Of a stretch of 64,000 nt of DNA, positions 40,312 through 48,431 are shown piece by piece. A program made the position numbers and the translations under genes. Origin of the DNA: Ardenticatenales bacterium. Lineage in GTDB: Bacteria > Chloroflexota > Anaerolineae > Promineifilales > Promineifilaceae. The first letter of the stretch is position 1; every line of letters starts with the position of its first letter. The DNA is taken from positions 13,532-77,531 of the forward strand of contig JACKBM010000024.1 of the NCBI GenBank assembly GCA_020634575.1. The letters run 5' to 3'. Below the pieces are notes generated by a model. The model was not told where the DNA came from and made no database searches. It saw nothing but the letters and a program-made list of their open reading frames with translations.

Positions 40312-40817
40312 GCGCCAAAGATCCGGTTGACCATCGCCTGGGTGCTGGCGAAAGCGAGTTCTGGCAGCTCATCCGGGCCGAAAAAGCCGACGGCGTCGGC
40401 ATCGTCGCCGGCCTGGAGCTGGCCGCCGCGGAGCTGGCCCGCGTAGAGAATGAAGATGGAAGCGCCGCCATCCGGCCGGGGCGGGTTGAAGTAGACGTCG
40501 ATGAGGCCGCTGATGGCGATTTCCAGGTTGGTTTCTTCGTAGGCTTCGCGGATGGCGGTGGCGGCGGGGTCTTCGCCGGCGTCGAGGAAACCGGCCGGTA
40601 AACTCCACTTGCCCCGCTCCGGGTTCATCGTTCGCCGCACCAGCAGCAGTTTCCCCTCATGCAGCACCACAACGCCGACGCCCACCTTGGGATCGGTAAA
40701 ATGGACATAGCCGCAGGCCGGGCAGACCCGCCGCGGCCGGTCACCGCGCCGTTCCGTCACCATGGCGGTGCCACAGCGGCTGCAAAATTTCACTTCGGCT
40801 GGTGCTGATTCAGGCAT
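40299..40817 (-). CDS. Nudix hydrolase with N-terminal zinc ribbon
   Basis: A 172-residue protein. The zinc ribbon is Cys12-x2-Cys15 and Cys32-x2-Cys35 (FCSRCGT, VCPACGYVHF). The Nudix box GFLDAGEDPAATAIREAYEETNLEI matches G-x5-E-x7-R-E-x2-E-E. The layout is like the NADH pyrophosphatase group but shorter. It would cleave a nucleoside diphosphate linked to another moiety. It lies 5 bases downstream of the anti-sigma gene in the same direction, probably as the last gene of the sigma/anti-sigma operon. Confidence 0.92.
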   Translation of the reverse strand: MPESAPAEVKFCSRCGTAMVTERRGDRPRRVCPACGYVHFTDPKVGVGVVVLHEGKLLLVRRTMNPERGKWSLPAGFLDAGEDPAATAIREAYEETNLEIAISGLIDVYFNPPRPDGGASIFILYAGQLRGGQLQAGDDADAVGFFGPDELPELAFASTQAMVNRIFGAQAS

Positions 40818-40822
40818 CGGGC

Positions 40823-41764
40823 CTAGAGCTTGTTTTTGTGCCAGCGCACGACGAGCGTGGCGGCCAGCAAGAGGACAAAGAGGCTGATAGCAATGAGGGG
40901 CAACCAGGGAATGTCGGGCGGTGCTGTGCTGGATGTCGGTGAGATGGTGATCTGACCGGCCGGTGTTTCCGTCGCGGCAATGCGCTCCGTCGCTGCCACC
41001 TCCGTGGCGACGGGCTCTGCCTGCTGGGCACGCGGTTCTTGTGTGTCCGTGGCGCTGGGGCGCGGTGCGGCCGCTTCGTCTTCGCCGGCCGTGCCACCCT
41101 CTTCAGCAGCGGCACTCTCTTCTGTATCGGTTACCGCAGCCCCGGCCATAGATGGCGTTGCTGCTGGGGTAACGGTCTCTTCGTAGAAGAAATCGGCCTC
41201 AGCTTCTTCGGCCATCTCCTCCACCACTTCCTCTGCGGCGGCGCTATCCGCAGCCGCGCCGCTTTCATCGTTGGCTGCTGACTCAGCGGCCACTGCTTCC
41301 GCCGGAGCAATCTCGGTGGCCTCCATCGGGGCGCTTTCAGCCGCGCCCGAGGCCAGGTTGGCATTGTCCGTCGGCACAAACGCAATGTCGCTGGCAGATT
41401 CAGGTATCGCACCACCGCTGTTGAGCAAAGATGTGCTCACGATGAAGATCAGGAAGAGGGCTGCCAGGGCGGTGGCTGCGCGCAATGCCGGGTAAAGCTG
41501 GATGGCTCGCTGTGGCGCCGGCGCCCGGTAATCGGCCGGATTCAGGATGAAGTTACGCGGCGCCGCCACCCGGGGCAGTTCCTGGATGGCACGCTTAAAG
41601 AGCCGCTGCCGTTCCATCTCGGCCCGTAGCAGCTCATCTCCCGCCATCATCTGTTCAAAGCGCTGCCGCTCAGCAGGCGTCAGCTCATCATCCACATAAG
41701 CGGTGAGCAGTTCCTGCTGCTTCTCGGCAGCTGACTTCGTGAGGTTGCGAATCCAGTCAAACAT
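40823..41764 (-). CDS. Transmembrane anti-sigma factor
   Basis: A 313-residue protein. The N-terminal cytosolic anti-sigma domain (LLTAYVDDELTPAERQRFEQMMAGDELLRAEMERQRLFKRAIQELP) is followed by one membrane helix (ALRAATALAALFLIFIVSTSLL, about 94-115). A long Ala/Glu-rich outer region comes next, then a second helix near the C-terminus (IPWLPLIAISLFVLLLAATLVV) before RWHKNKL. It is encoded just downstream of a sigma factor, its probable partner. It lacks the zinc-ligand His-x3-Cys-x2-Cys. A sensor of envelope conditions is likely. Confidence 0.85.
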   Translation of the reverse strand: MFDWIRNLTKSAAEKQQELLTAYVDDELTPAERQRFEQMMAGDELLRAEMERQRLFKRAIQELPRVAAPRNFILNPADYRAPAPQRAIQLYPALRAATALAALFLIFIVSTSLLNSGGAIPESASDIAFVPTDNANLASGAAESAPMEATEIAPAEAVAAESAANDESGAAADSAAAEEVVEEMAEEAEADFFYEETVTPAATPSMAGAAVTDTEESAAAEEGGTAGEDEAAAPRPSATDTQEPRAQQAEPVATEVAATERIAATETPAGQITISPTSSTAPPDIPWLPLIAISLFVLLLAATLVVRWHKNKL

Positions 41765-41772
41765 TTTTATTC

Positions 41773-41912
41773 GTACGCTGCGCTTTTAGTGATCAGTACG
41801 CTGCGCTTTCGGTGGTCAGTGCTGACTAAAAGAGCCACAGGCCCATACCGATCGCTGACAGTGAGCGAAGCGAACGTACTGACCGCCGAAAGGTGCGCAG
41901 CACCGTACTGAC
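41773..41912. repeat. Direct and inverted repeats between sigma and anti-sigma genes
   Basis: GTACGCTGCGCTTT occurs at 41773-41786 and 41796-41809. An imperfect inverted copy (GACCGCCGAAAGGTGCGCAGC with flanks) lies at about 41873-41912. The element fills the whole 155-base gap inside the sigma/anti-sigma operon. Confidence 0.75.
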
Positions 41913-41919
41913 TAACCTT

Positions 41920-42501
41920 TTAACGATACGCCAGCGGCAAAAGTTCCCCAAAACTCTGGAGACAGTCGCGCAGTTTGCTGCGGGCCCGGCTCATGCGTGA
42001 TTTGACGGTGCCCAGCGAGACTTGCATCATGTCCGCAATGGCATTGTAATCATACCCCTCGACATCACAGAGGATGGTCGCCACCCGCTGTTCTTCGGGG
42101 AGTTCCTCCATACAACGTTGGATCGCCTGCACAAGTTCCCGTTTATCCTGTTCTTCTTCGGGATTATGGGCATCTTCGTCAGCCAGGGCGCCCCAGGAGT
42201 CATTTTCTTCTGTGAGCTCATCAAGGGAAGATTGGGGGCGCCGCTTGCGCCGGCGCAGCTCGTCGTAACAGCGGTTGGTGACGATACGCAGCAGCCAGGC
42301 CTTAAAGTTGCCCCCCTGGAATTTGTTCAGGGATTTGTAGGCGGCGATGAACGCTTCCTGGGTGATATCCGCCGCCGTACCCGGTTCGCTCATAATGCGA
42401 TAGGCGACGTTGAAGGCCATGTCCTGGTAGAAAAGGACGAGGTCGTTGTATGAATTGACGTCGCCCCTTTGGGCGGACCTGATCAAACCTTCTTCATCCA
42501 T
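41920..42501 (-). CDS. ECF RNA polymerase sigma factor
   Basis: A 193-residue ECF sigma factor. Region 2 is DLVLFYQDMAFNVAYRIM, ADITQEAFIAAYKSLNKFQGGNFKAWLLRIVTNRCYDELRRR. Region 4 is LPEEQRVATILCDVEGYDYNAIADMMQVSLGTVKSRMSRARSKLR. The open frame extends upstream to 42648, but that part is antisense to a tRNA-Leu gene. The ATG at 42501 (MDEEGLIRSAQRGD) is the natural ECF start. It is followed by an anti-sigma gene, so it is held inactive until a signal releases it. Confidence 0.93.
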   Translation of the reverse strand: MDEEGLIRSAQRGDVNSYNDLVLFYQDMAFNVAYRIMSEPGTAADITQEAFIAAYKSLNKFQGGNFKAWLLRIVTNRCYDELRRRKRRPQSSLDELTEENDSWGALADEDAHNPEEEQDKRELVQAIQRCMEELPEEQRVATILCDVEGYDYNAIADMMQVSLGTVKSRMSRARSKLRDCLQSFGELLPLAYR

Positions 42502-42565
42502 AAAAGCCGCTGAACTGTACCCCGTTGACAGAGTACTCCAGTTGAAATATACTTTCGGTCCGCTG

Positions 42566-42647
42566 GCCGAAGTGGCGGAATAGGCAGACGCGCACGACTC
42601 AAACTCGTGTTCCTTCGGGAGTGTGGGTTCGACCCCCACCTTCGGCA
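42566..42647 (+). tRNA. tRNA-Leu (anticodon CAA)
   Basis: An 82-base class II tRNA. The acceptor stem GCCGAAG pairs with CTTCGGC and the discriminator is A. The D arm is GCGGAATAGGCAGACGC. The anticodon arm CACGA-CTCAAAC-TCGTG has anticodon CAA. The long variable arm is TTCCTTCGGGAGT, and the T arm is GTGGG-TTCGACC-CCCAC. The 3' CCA is not encoded. Confidence 0.97.
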
Positions 42648-42704
42648 TTTTGATTACGAACGGGCTGAATTATAGGGGCTGGTGATAGGCCCGGCAACTT
42701 GTAG

Positions 42705-42730
42705 AAGAGCGCCAGAAGGTGCTCTTTTTT
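42705..42730 (+). terminator. Rho-independent terminator after tRNA-Leu
   Basis: AAGAGC (42705-42710) and GCTCTT (42721-42726) form a stem with a loop of ten bases, followed by a run of T to 42730. Confidence 0.75.
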
Positions 42731-42775
42731 GTTGGGCAGCAATGCCGGCAAATTAATTTACGAATTACGATTTGT

Positions 42776-42858
42776 GATTTACGATGGTTCCTGACACAAT
42801 TTCGTGGATTGCTTAATCGGTAACTGAATCGTAAATCGTAAATCCTGAATCGTAAATC
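42776..42858. repeat. ATCGTAAATC repeat cluster
   Basis: GATTTACGAT at 42776-42785 faces three copies of its complement ATCGTAAATC at 42828-42837, 42835-42844 and 42849-42858. It lies directly before the start of the next gene and probably covers its promoter region. Confidence 0.8.
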
Positions 42859-42861
42859 TCT

Positions 42862-43242
42862 ATGCCTTCCTGGTTACGCATCATTCTTTTTCTAAGCCTG
42901 GGGCTGCTGCTGGGTGCTGGTCTCGGCCTCTACGTTGGCTGGATCGCCTGGCCAACAGAGTATACCGAGGCGGATCTCTCCATTCTGGCGCCGGAATATC
43001 GCTACGATTACACGGTGATGGTGGCGGCCAACTATTCGTTGGATGGCGATCTGGCGGCGGCGCGTGGTCGTCTGCAGACGCTGGCTGGCGATGAGCGCGA
43101 TGCCTGGCTGCTGGAAGTGGCGGGCCAGGCAATTTTGCAGGGGGCTGCGGAGCAGGATATTCGCAATCTGGCGCTGTTGGCCCGTGACCTGGGCCTGCAG
43201 GCGCCGGCACTGGAACCTTATCTGTCGGGGAATGATGGCTGA
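42862..43242 (+). CDS. Small membrane-anchored protein, paralogue of the next gene
   Basis: A 126-residue protein of no known family. One N-terminal membrane helix (IILFLSLGLLLGAGLGLYVGWIAW) is followed by a Tyr-rich link (EYRYDYTVMVAANYSLDGDLAAARGRL) and a helical domain (AEQDIRNLALLARDLGLQAPALEPYL). The next gene begins with the same arrangement (GLGFGLYYAWILEP, LRRDYLYLISQGFAVDGNVARARQRL), so the pair arose by tandem duplication. The repeat-like helix pairs resemble degenerate TPRs. Its stop overlaps the start of the next gene. Confidence 0.75.
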   Translation: MPSWLRIILFLSLGLLLGAGLGLYVGWIAWPTEYTEADLSILAPEYRYDYTVMVAANYSLDGDLAAARGRLQTLAGDERDAWLLEVAGQAILQGAAEQDIRNLALLARDLGLQAPALEPYLSGNDG

Positions 43243-44179
43243 CGACGACCGGTACCCGCAGCGTCGGCGCCGCCGGCGCCGGCTGGCGTTTTCGCTGACC
43301 AGCCTGGCCTCGACCAGCCTGCTGTTATTAGGCTTGTTGCTGGGCCTGGGCTTTGGCCTTTATTACGCCTGGATCCTCGAGCCGGTTTCTTTCACCGAGG
43401 TGAGCCCCGGCCGGTTAGAGGAAGATCTGCGGCGGGATTACCTTTATCTGATCAGCCAGGGCTTTGCCGTGGATGGCAATGTGGCCCGGGCGCGGCAGCG
43501 GTTAACCTCGCTGGGCGCGACGGATATGGCGAATCTGGTGGCGGCAGAGCTGGCGCTCTATGTGCGCACCGGCCGGTCCGCGGCCGATGTCGCCAACATG
43601 GCCCACCTGGCTGCCGCCCTCGGCGTCCAGAATGAGACGGTCGCTCTCTTTGCGCCAACGGCCGTTTCCCTGGCCCTCACGCCGACGGCGCCGCCCGTCA
43701 GCAGCGCCACCCCCACACTCCTGCCAACCCCCAGCCTGACCCGGCCGCCCACGGCCACGCCGACCGCGACCCAAACACCTTTCCCCTCAGCGACGCCGAC
43801 CGCCACGCCGCCGCCGGTTTACCGGCTGCTGGCCCAGGAGCGGCTCTGCTTCCCGGCCGGCGAGGCGCCTCTGATTGAAGTGAACGTGTTAAATGCGTTT
43901 CTGGACCCGCTGCCGGGTGTGGCGGTTGTGGTGGAATGGGATGGGGGGCGCGACCAATTCTTTACGGGGTTCAAACCGGCCGGTGGTCCTGGTTACGCTG
44001 ACTTTATCATGGCGTTGGACACCTCATATCGCGTATCGTTACCGGCCGGTAGCCCCACCATCAGCGGCCTCCGCGCTGAACCCTGCCTGGACGGCGGCCC
44101 CGACGACCTCAGCGGCTGGCAGCTGACCTTCCAAAACCTCATCATCCCCACAGAGACGCCTGAAAGCGACGGCGGATAA
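43232..44179 (+). CDS. Membrane-anchored protein with P/T linker and Ig-like domain
   Basis: A 315-residue protein. A basic N-terminus (RYPQRRRRRRRLAF) and one membrane helix (about 25-50) precede a domain homologous to the previous gene (about 55-135, RDYLYLISQGFAVDGNVARARQRLTSLG). A Thr/Pro linker follows (about 150-195). The beta-sandwich at the end (LLAQERLCFPAGEAPLIEVNVLNAFLDPLPGVAVVVEW, ending AEPCLDG) could be an Ig-like or carboxypeptidase-regulatory-like fold. It is probably extracellular. Start: ATGATG at 43232-43237, overlapping the upstream stop. The longer open frame from 43043 is a shadow of the previous gene. Confidence 0.78.
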   Translation: MMADDDRYPQRRRRRRRLAFSLTSLASTSLLLLGLLLGLGFGLYYAWILEPVSFTEVSPGRLEEDLRRDYLYLISQGFAVDGNVARARQRLTSLGATDMANLVAAELALYVRTGRSAADVANMAHLAAALGVQNETVALFAPTAVSLALTPTAPPVSSATPTLLPTPSLTRPPTATPTATQTPFPSATPTATPPPVYRLLAQERLCFPAGEAPLIEVNVLNAFLDPLPGVAVVVEWDGGRDQFFTGFKPAGGPGYADFIMALDTSYRVSLPAGSPTISGLRAEPCLDGGPDDLSGWQLTFQNLIIPTETPESDGG

Positions 44180-44185
44180 GCTTAT

Positions 44186-44560
44186 TTACGGACTGGTTGC
44201 CACATCTTGGCGCCGGCGGACGATCTCGACGCCGACAGTTCGCGTATAGGCCAGAGCAGCTGGTTTTTCGACGCGGACGCGGACTTTCTGGGCCAGCGGC
44301 GCCAGCCGGAAGAGCAGATCGGCGATCTCCTCAGCCAGCCGTTCGACCAGCAGGGGGGCGCCGGTCGCCACATGAGCGATGACGGCCTCGCTGAGCGCCT
44401 GGTAGTTCATGGCAAGGTCGATGTTGTCGGACTGACCGGCCGGTCGTGTATCCCCGTACAGCACCAGATTGATGAGGAGCGGCTGCTTTTGCACCCGCTC
44501 CTCGGGATGAATGCCAATGATCCCTTCGACCTGCAGATCGCGAATCAGGATCTTGTCCAT
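44186..44560 (-). CDS. folB: Dihydroneopterin aldolase
   Basis: A 124-residue protein that starts MDKILIRDLQVEGIIGIHPEERVQKQPLLINLVL. This is the typical FolB N-terminus with the G-I-x-x-x-E-R active-site stretch. It continues with NYQALSEAVIAHV and LVERLAEEIADLLF (the E-x-L-A motif), then VRVEKPAAL. It makes 6-hydroxymethyl-7,8-dihydropterin for folate. The ATG at 44560 is chosen because the upstream residues belong to the SDR gene in another frame. It is 10 bases downstream of an SDR gene, which could act in the same pterin pathway or be unrelated. Confidence 0.93.
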   Translation of the reverse strand: MDKILIRDLQVEGIIGIHPEERVQKQPLLINLVLYGDTRPAGQSDNIDLAMNYQALSEAVIAHVATGAPLLVERLAEEIADLLFRLAPLAQKVRVRVEKPAALAYTRTVGVEIVRRRQDVATSP

Positions 44561-44570
44561 GCGCTGGCCG

Positions 44571-45359
44571 CTACCAGACCGTTTTGGACAGGGCGCCGTC
44601 AACGACCAGGGTGGCGCCGGAAATGTAGGAGGCGGCGTCAGATAATAGGAAGGCGCCGGCCGCACCGAACTCTTCGGGTGTGCCGTAACGCCCCATCGGG
44701 ATGGCTGCTTCCGCCTGAACCTTGATCTCCTCAGCCGGGATGCCGGTCATTTTTGAACGGCTTTGATTGAGCGAAACAACCCGGTCGGTGTAGATGGTGC
44801 CGGGGACGAGGTTGTTGATGCGGATGCCCTCACTGGCGATGTCCTTCGAGAGCGATTTGACCAGGCTGACGACGCCGGAGCGCATGACGTTGGAGAGCAG
44901 AATGGTGTCGATGGGCTCCTTGACGGAAAGCGAGGTGACGGTGAGCAGGGCGCCGGAGCCCTGCTGGCGCATGGTCGGCAGGACGGCGTGGATCATGCGG
45001 ACGGCGCTCATGAGGGTGAGTTCGAAGGCGTCGTACCACTGTTGCTCGTTGAAATCGTCGAAGCGACCGGCCGGTGGCCCGCCCGCATTGATAACCAGCC
45101 CATCGATCCGGCCAAAATGGCCCAGAACCTCATCGGCCCACGCCTGGATCGACTCCCGGCTGCGCGCATCCACAATGCTGCCGTGAGCCACGCCGCTGTA
45201 GCTTGCCAGTTTGGCCACGGCCGCATCCACATTCTCCTGGGAGCGGCTGGCAATACAGACAATGGCGCCATCCCTGGCGCAAGCCTCGGCGATACCAAAC
45301 CCCAGCCCCTTGCTGCCGGCAGCGACCATGATCACTTTATCCTTCAACTGCAGATCCAT
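44571..45359 (-). CDS. SDR family protein lacking the catalytic Tyr-x3-Lys
   Basis: A 262-residue short-chain dehydrogenase fold. The cofactor loop is VAAGSKGLGFGIAEACA and the NAG motif is VINAGGPPAG. The place of the Ser-Tyr-Lys triad reads TSLSVKEPIDTILLSNVMRSGVVSLVKSLS: the usual Y-x-x-x-K is replaced by L-S-N-V-M-R. The rest (RINNLVPGTIYTDRV, GRYGTPEEFGAAGAFLLSDAASYISGATLVVDGAL) is regular. This subgroup with L-S-N-x-x-R is known among bacterial SDRs and may work by another mechanism or only bind ligand. It is co-oriented with folB. Confidence 0.9.
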   Translation of the reverse strand: MDLQLKDKVIMVAAGSKGLGFGIAEACARDGAIVCIASRSQENVDAAVAKLASYSGVAHGSIVDARSRESIQAWADEVLGHFGRIDGLVINAGGPPAGRFDDFNEQQWYDAFELTLMSAVRMIHAVLPTMRQQGSGALLTVTSLSVKEPIDTILLSNVMRSGVVSLVKSLSKDIASEGIRINNLVPGTIYTDRVVSLNQSRSKMTGIPAEEIKVQAEAAIPMGRYGTPEEFGAAGAFLLSDAASYISGATLVVDGALSKTVW

Positions 45360-45442
45360 TATTTCCTCCGCGGGATATGTTGACGTTATGCCGGTATTTT
45401 ACGGCAGGTGTGATGGGGATGCGACCGTCGGTACGCGTCCGG

Positions 45443-45493
45443 CCCCGTAGAGACGCGCCGACCCCGTAGAGACGCGCCGCGGCGCGTCTACGG
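45443..45493. repeat. CGTAGAGACGCGCC repeat with hairpin
   Basis: CCCCGTAGAGACGCGCCG occurs twice in tandem (45443-45460 and 45462-45479). The second copy forms a hairpin with CGGCGCGTCTACG (45480-45492). The hairpin contains the stop codon of the deacetylase gene. Confidence 0.85.
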
Positions 45494-46642
45494 CTGATCG
45501 ATCGCCGCAGGGATGGGCGTATAGGTCGGCGTCGGGGCGAGGTTGAGGGGTTTGCCGTAGATGGCGTCTATCGGTTCCACGAGATCGGCAAACTCCGGCA
45601 GCGGCATGTTGTAGCGCATCCGCAGCCGTTCCCAGATGTAGCGGTCACCGTAGCTGTGCCATTTACCGCCCAGGGTGGAGACAGCGCCCCAGAAGCCCAG
45701 CTCCTGCAGGATGGCGATCGCGTGGTCGTCAAAGCCGCCGCCGGGGTAGGCAAAATAGCGGGGCAGGTAGCCAATGTGGTACTCCAGCGTCTGCTGTGAG
45801 CCGAGGATCTGATAAATGAGGTATTCCCGGCTCTGGCCGCGCAGATCCGGATGCGTCTTGGTGTGTGGCTCCATCCGATGGCCGGCCTGGGCCATCTCCC
45901 GAATCATCTCCCAGGTCATATAAGTCTCATACCCCTGATCGACAAACTCGGTGATGATGAAAAAGGTCCCCTTTAGACCGAATTCCTGAAGTACCGGGAA
46001 AACATTGGTGTAATGATCGCGATGGCCATCATCAAAGGTCAGGATGACCGGCTTTTCCGGCAGCTCGCGCTGATTGGTGATGGCCAGGTGCAGGTCATAG
46101 AGGTCGATGGTGGTGTAGCCGTTTTCCGCCAGGTAGCGCATCTGCTCCCGAAAGGCCACCGGTTCCGTCGACAGACGGACGCGCAGTTCATCGCCGAAAT
46201 TGGGCGGCGTGCTGACGTAATGGTACATCAGGATGGGGACCTTGATTGTGAAGCTAATGTTGTCGGTCAGCATCGGCGCCGGCAGTGGGGTGAAGGTTGG
46301 CGTGGGGAAGACGACTGCGGGCAACGGTGTGAAGGTTGGCGGCAGGGTCGCGGTGGGTGATGGGGTTATGGTCGGCGTTTGCGTGGCGGTGGGCGACGGC
46401 GTGATGGTAGCGGTCGGCGTGTTCGTGACCAGGGCCAGGGCCTGGCTGGTCGGCGAGGGCTGCAACTGCGCCAGCGTGGGTAGCGGGGCAGTTGCGCTGG
46501 CGGTAGGTGGCGCCAGGGAGGAGACGGTATCCCGGCCGGCCAGAAGCGAGACCAGCAGGCTGGCCAGCAGGACCAGCAAGAAGAGGGCTCCGGCACACCC
46601 CATGTAATCCGTGCTGCGGCGGGGATTGTCGACGTTACTCAT
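45488..46642 (-). CDS. Membrane-anchored polysaccharide deacetylase
   Basis: A 384-residue protein. A cytoplasmic N-terminus and one membrane helix (about 14-35, CAGALFLLVLLASLLVSLLAG) lead into a Thr/Pro linker (about 45-125). A NodB domain follows: ILMYHYVSTP, the metal Asp pair in VILTFDDGHRDHY, and the His pair in MEPHTKTHPDLRG. GYLPRYFAYPGGGFDDHAIAIL follows. It would remove acetyl groups from N-acetylglucosamine polymers such as peptidoglycan or exopolysaccharide outside the membrane. Its 3' end lies in a repeat. Confidence 0.93.
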   Translation of the reverse strand: MSNVDNPRRSTDYMGCAGALFLLVLLASLLVSLLAGRDTVSSLAPPTASATAPLPTLAQLQPSPTSQALALVTNTPTATITPSPTATQTPTITPSPTATLPPTFTPLPAVVFPTPTFTPLPAPMLTDNISFTIKVPILMYHYVSTPPNFGDELRVRLSTEPVAFREQMRYLAENGYTTIDLYDLHLAITNQRELPEKPVILTFDDGHRDHYTNVFPVLQEFGLKGTFFIITEFVDQGYETYMTWEMIREMAQAGHRMEPHTKTHPDLRGQSREYLIYQILGSQQTLEYHIGYLPRYFAYPGGGFDDHAIAILQELGFWGAVSTLGGKWHSYGDRYIWERLRMRYNMPLPEFADLVEPIDAIYGKPLNLAPTPTYTPIPAAIDQP

Positions 46643-46729
46643 GCATCGGAGAGCATAGCGTAGTGGAAAATGGCCGTCAAGATGGATAAAACGACCATCG
46701 GTTTAGCGTGGCGCAGCCGTCGGTTTGAA

Positions 46730-46757
46730 TTGCGGCCCCCTTTCATTCTGATATACT
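46730..46757 (+). promoter_or_regulatory. Possible promoter of the ECF sigma gene
   Basis: TTGCGG (46730-46735), a 16-base spacer and TATACT (46752-46757) lie about 100 bases before the GTG start at 46855. The -35 is weak. Confidence 0.35.
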
Positions 46758-46854
46758 GCTCGCAACCATTTTTACTTCGGCGGGTTTACTTTAGTACAAC
46801 CGTGACAGGTTGAGCGTGGAGTGAAACCGGTGCCCCGAAGAATGAGGCAAAGGT

Positions 46855-47460
46855 GTGAACGAAGCGGAACTGATAGCCAGGGCCAGGACAGATAAGGAAG
46901 CATTTGGCGAGCTCTATGAGCTGTATGTCGAGCGGATTTACAACTACGTTTATTACCGCGTGGGCAATGAAGCCGATGCTGAAGATTTGACGTCCAAGAT
47001 TTTTTATCGGGCGATGCAACATATCAGCCGGTATGAAGATAAAGGTGTGCCTTTCTCGGCCTGGTTGTACCGGATTGCCCGCAATCTGGTCGCCAACTGG
47101 TACCGGGATCAAAGCCGGCGCACGATTATCAGTCTGGACGACATCGCCCAATGGCAGTTTAGCGGTGAGGGACCTGAATTGTCAGCCGAGTGGGAAGAAA
47201 ATCAGGAAGCACTTTTGGCGGCGATCCGTCGGCTACCGGCCGAGCGCCAGGAGATGCTCATCCTGAAATTTGTAGACAGGCAATCCAACGCGGACATTGG
47301 CCGCATTATGGGCCGTAGCGAAGGCGCCATCAAGTCACTCTATCATCGGACACTTCTCTCCTTGCGGGAGGAGCTGACTCAGATGGAGCAGGAAGCTGAT
47401 GAGACGCCGGCGAACGGTGGTTGGCGGCGCTGGCTACGGCGCAAGCAGCCGAGCGGCTGA
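46855..47460 (+). CDS. ECF RNA polymerase sigma factor
   Basis: A 201-residue ECF sigma factor. Region 2: AFGELYELYVERIYNYVYYRVGNEADAEDLTSKIFYRAMQHI, with the W-L-Y-R-I-A-R-N segment. Region 4: LPAERQEMLILKFVDRQSNADIGRIMGRSEGAIKSLYHRTLLSLREEL. The start is a GTG with GAGGCAAAG upstream. There is no anti-sigma gene right next to it. A small protein with one membrane helix is encoded two genes downstream (48432) and could fill that role. The target genes are unknown. Confidence 0.93.
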   Translation: MNEAELIARARTDKEAFGELYELYVERIYNYVYYRVGNEADAEDLTSKIFYRAMQHISRYEDKGVPFSAWLYRIARNLVANWYRDQSRRTIISLDDIAQWQFSGEGPELSAEWEENQEALLAAIRRLPAERQEMLILKFVDRQSNADIGRIMGRSEGAIKSLYHRTLLSLREELTQMEQEADETPANGGWRRWLRRKQPSG

Positions 47461-47556
47461 GCACCGGCCGGTACACAGGCTTGTCTAATTGGCAATGGAC
47501 GCTGCCCGGTTGGGTAGTTGAGGACAGGGGATCAAGAACAGGAGTTTAAAGAAGAG

Positions 47557-48402
47557 ATGCTGGTTGTAACAGATGATGCCGGTGATGTCGCTCCGGAACT
47601 CGTAGAAAAATACAATATCAAGATCATTCCCATCAACATTATCTTCGGGACCGAAGAGTTTTTGTCCGGCATAGACATGGATCGGCCGGCGTTTTATCGC
47701 AAGGTTGCTTCCGTAGGGGATCACAATTTCCCCAAGACGTCACAACCGACGCCCTACCAGTACACGGAGTTCTTTCGTGAATTGATGGCCGGCGGCGAAA
47801 CTGAATTTTATGTGACAACCATCAGCGAGAAGCTAAGCGGTACCTACGCCTCGGCGCTGGCGGCCCGGCAGGAGCTGGCCGGGGAGGCAACCATCCATCT
47901 GTTTGACTCGATGGGGGGCTCGGCCGCCCAGGGCTACCAGACGGTGGAGGCGGCCCGCATGGCGGCTGAAGGGGCTTCGGCTGAGGAGATCACGGCCCGG
48001 CTGACCCGGATGCGGGATGAAATGGTCGTCTGCTTCATGATCGACAGCCTGGACTTTGCCGTGAAGGGCGGTCGCGTCAAGCCGCTGCGGGGCACCATCG
48101 CTTCCATGCTTAACATCAAACCGATCATGAAATTGGAAGATGGCCTGATTGTCGAGGAAGGGCGGGTGCGTACTTTAAAGAAGGCGCACCGCTACATTGT
48201 CGATTTTGTGAAGAACCGGGTTGGTGACCGGCCGATCAAGTTTGCCGCCATCCACGCCGGCGCGCCGCTGGCCGGGCAGTCCATTATGGATCTGGCCAGT
48301 AGCGAACTCAATGTGACTGAGAAAATGCTGGTCGACATGACCATTCCTGTAGCGATTAACCTGGGGCCGGGCGCTTTGGGCCTGGTTGCTATTCCCGAGT
48401 AG
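47557..48402 (+). CDS. DegV family fatty-acid-binding protein
   Basis: A 281-residue DegV protein. It starts MLVVTDDAGDVAPELVEKYNI, followed by IIPINIIFGTEEFLSGIDM. The lipid-carboxylate motif TSQPTPYQYTEFF and TISEKLSGTYASA come next, then IDSLDFAVKGGRVKPLRG and LNIKPIMKLEDG. The family (FakB) binds fatty acids and delivers them to the kinase FakA. No fakA is in the window. The ATG at 47557 matches the usual start; an in-frame TTG at 47518 would add 13 charged residues. Confidence 0.92.
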   Translation: MLVVTDDAGDVAPELVEKYNIKIIPINIIFGTEEFLSGIDMDRPAFYRKVASVGDHNFPKTSQPTPYQYTEFFRELMAGGETEFYVTTISEKLSGTYASALAARQELAGEATIHLFDSMGGSAAQGYQTVEAARMAAEGASAEEITARLTRMRDEMVVCFMIDSLDFAVKGGRVKPLRGTIASMLNIKPIMKLEDGLIVEEGRVRTLKKAHRYIVDFVKNRVGDRPIKFAAIHAGAPLAGQSIMDLASSELNVTEKMLVDMTIPVAINLGPGALGLVAIPE

Positions 48403-48431
48403 TTGGCAGCGGGATTGTTGGGGGTTTTTGT

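Noticed and set aside
42502..42648. N-terminal extension of the ECF sigma gene
   Set aside because: It is antisense to a complete tRNA-Leu gene. The ATG at 42501 is the natural start.
43043..43231. Upstream open frame of the second membrane protein
   Set aside because: It is a shadow of the previous gene in another frame, rich in Trp and Arg. The real start is at the ATGATG at 43232.
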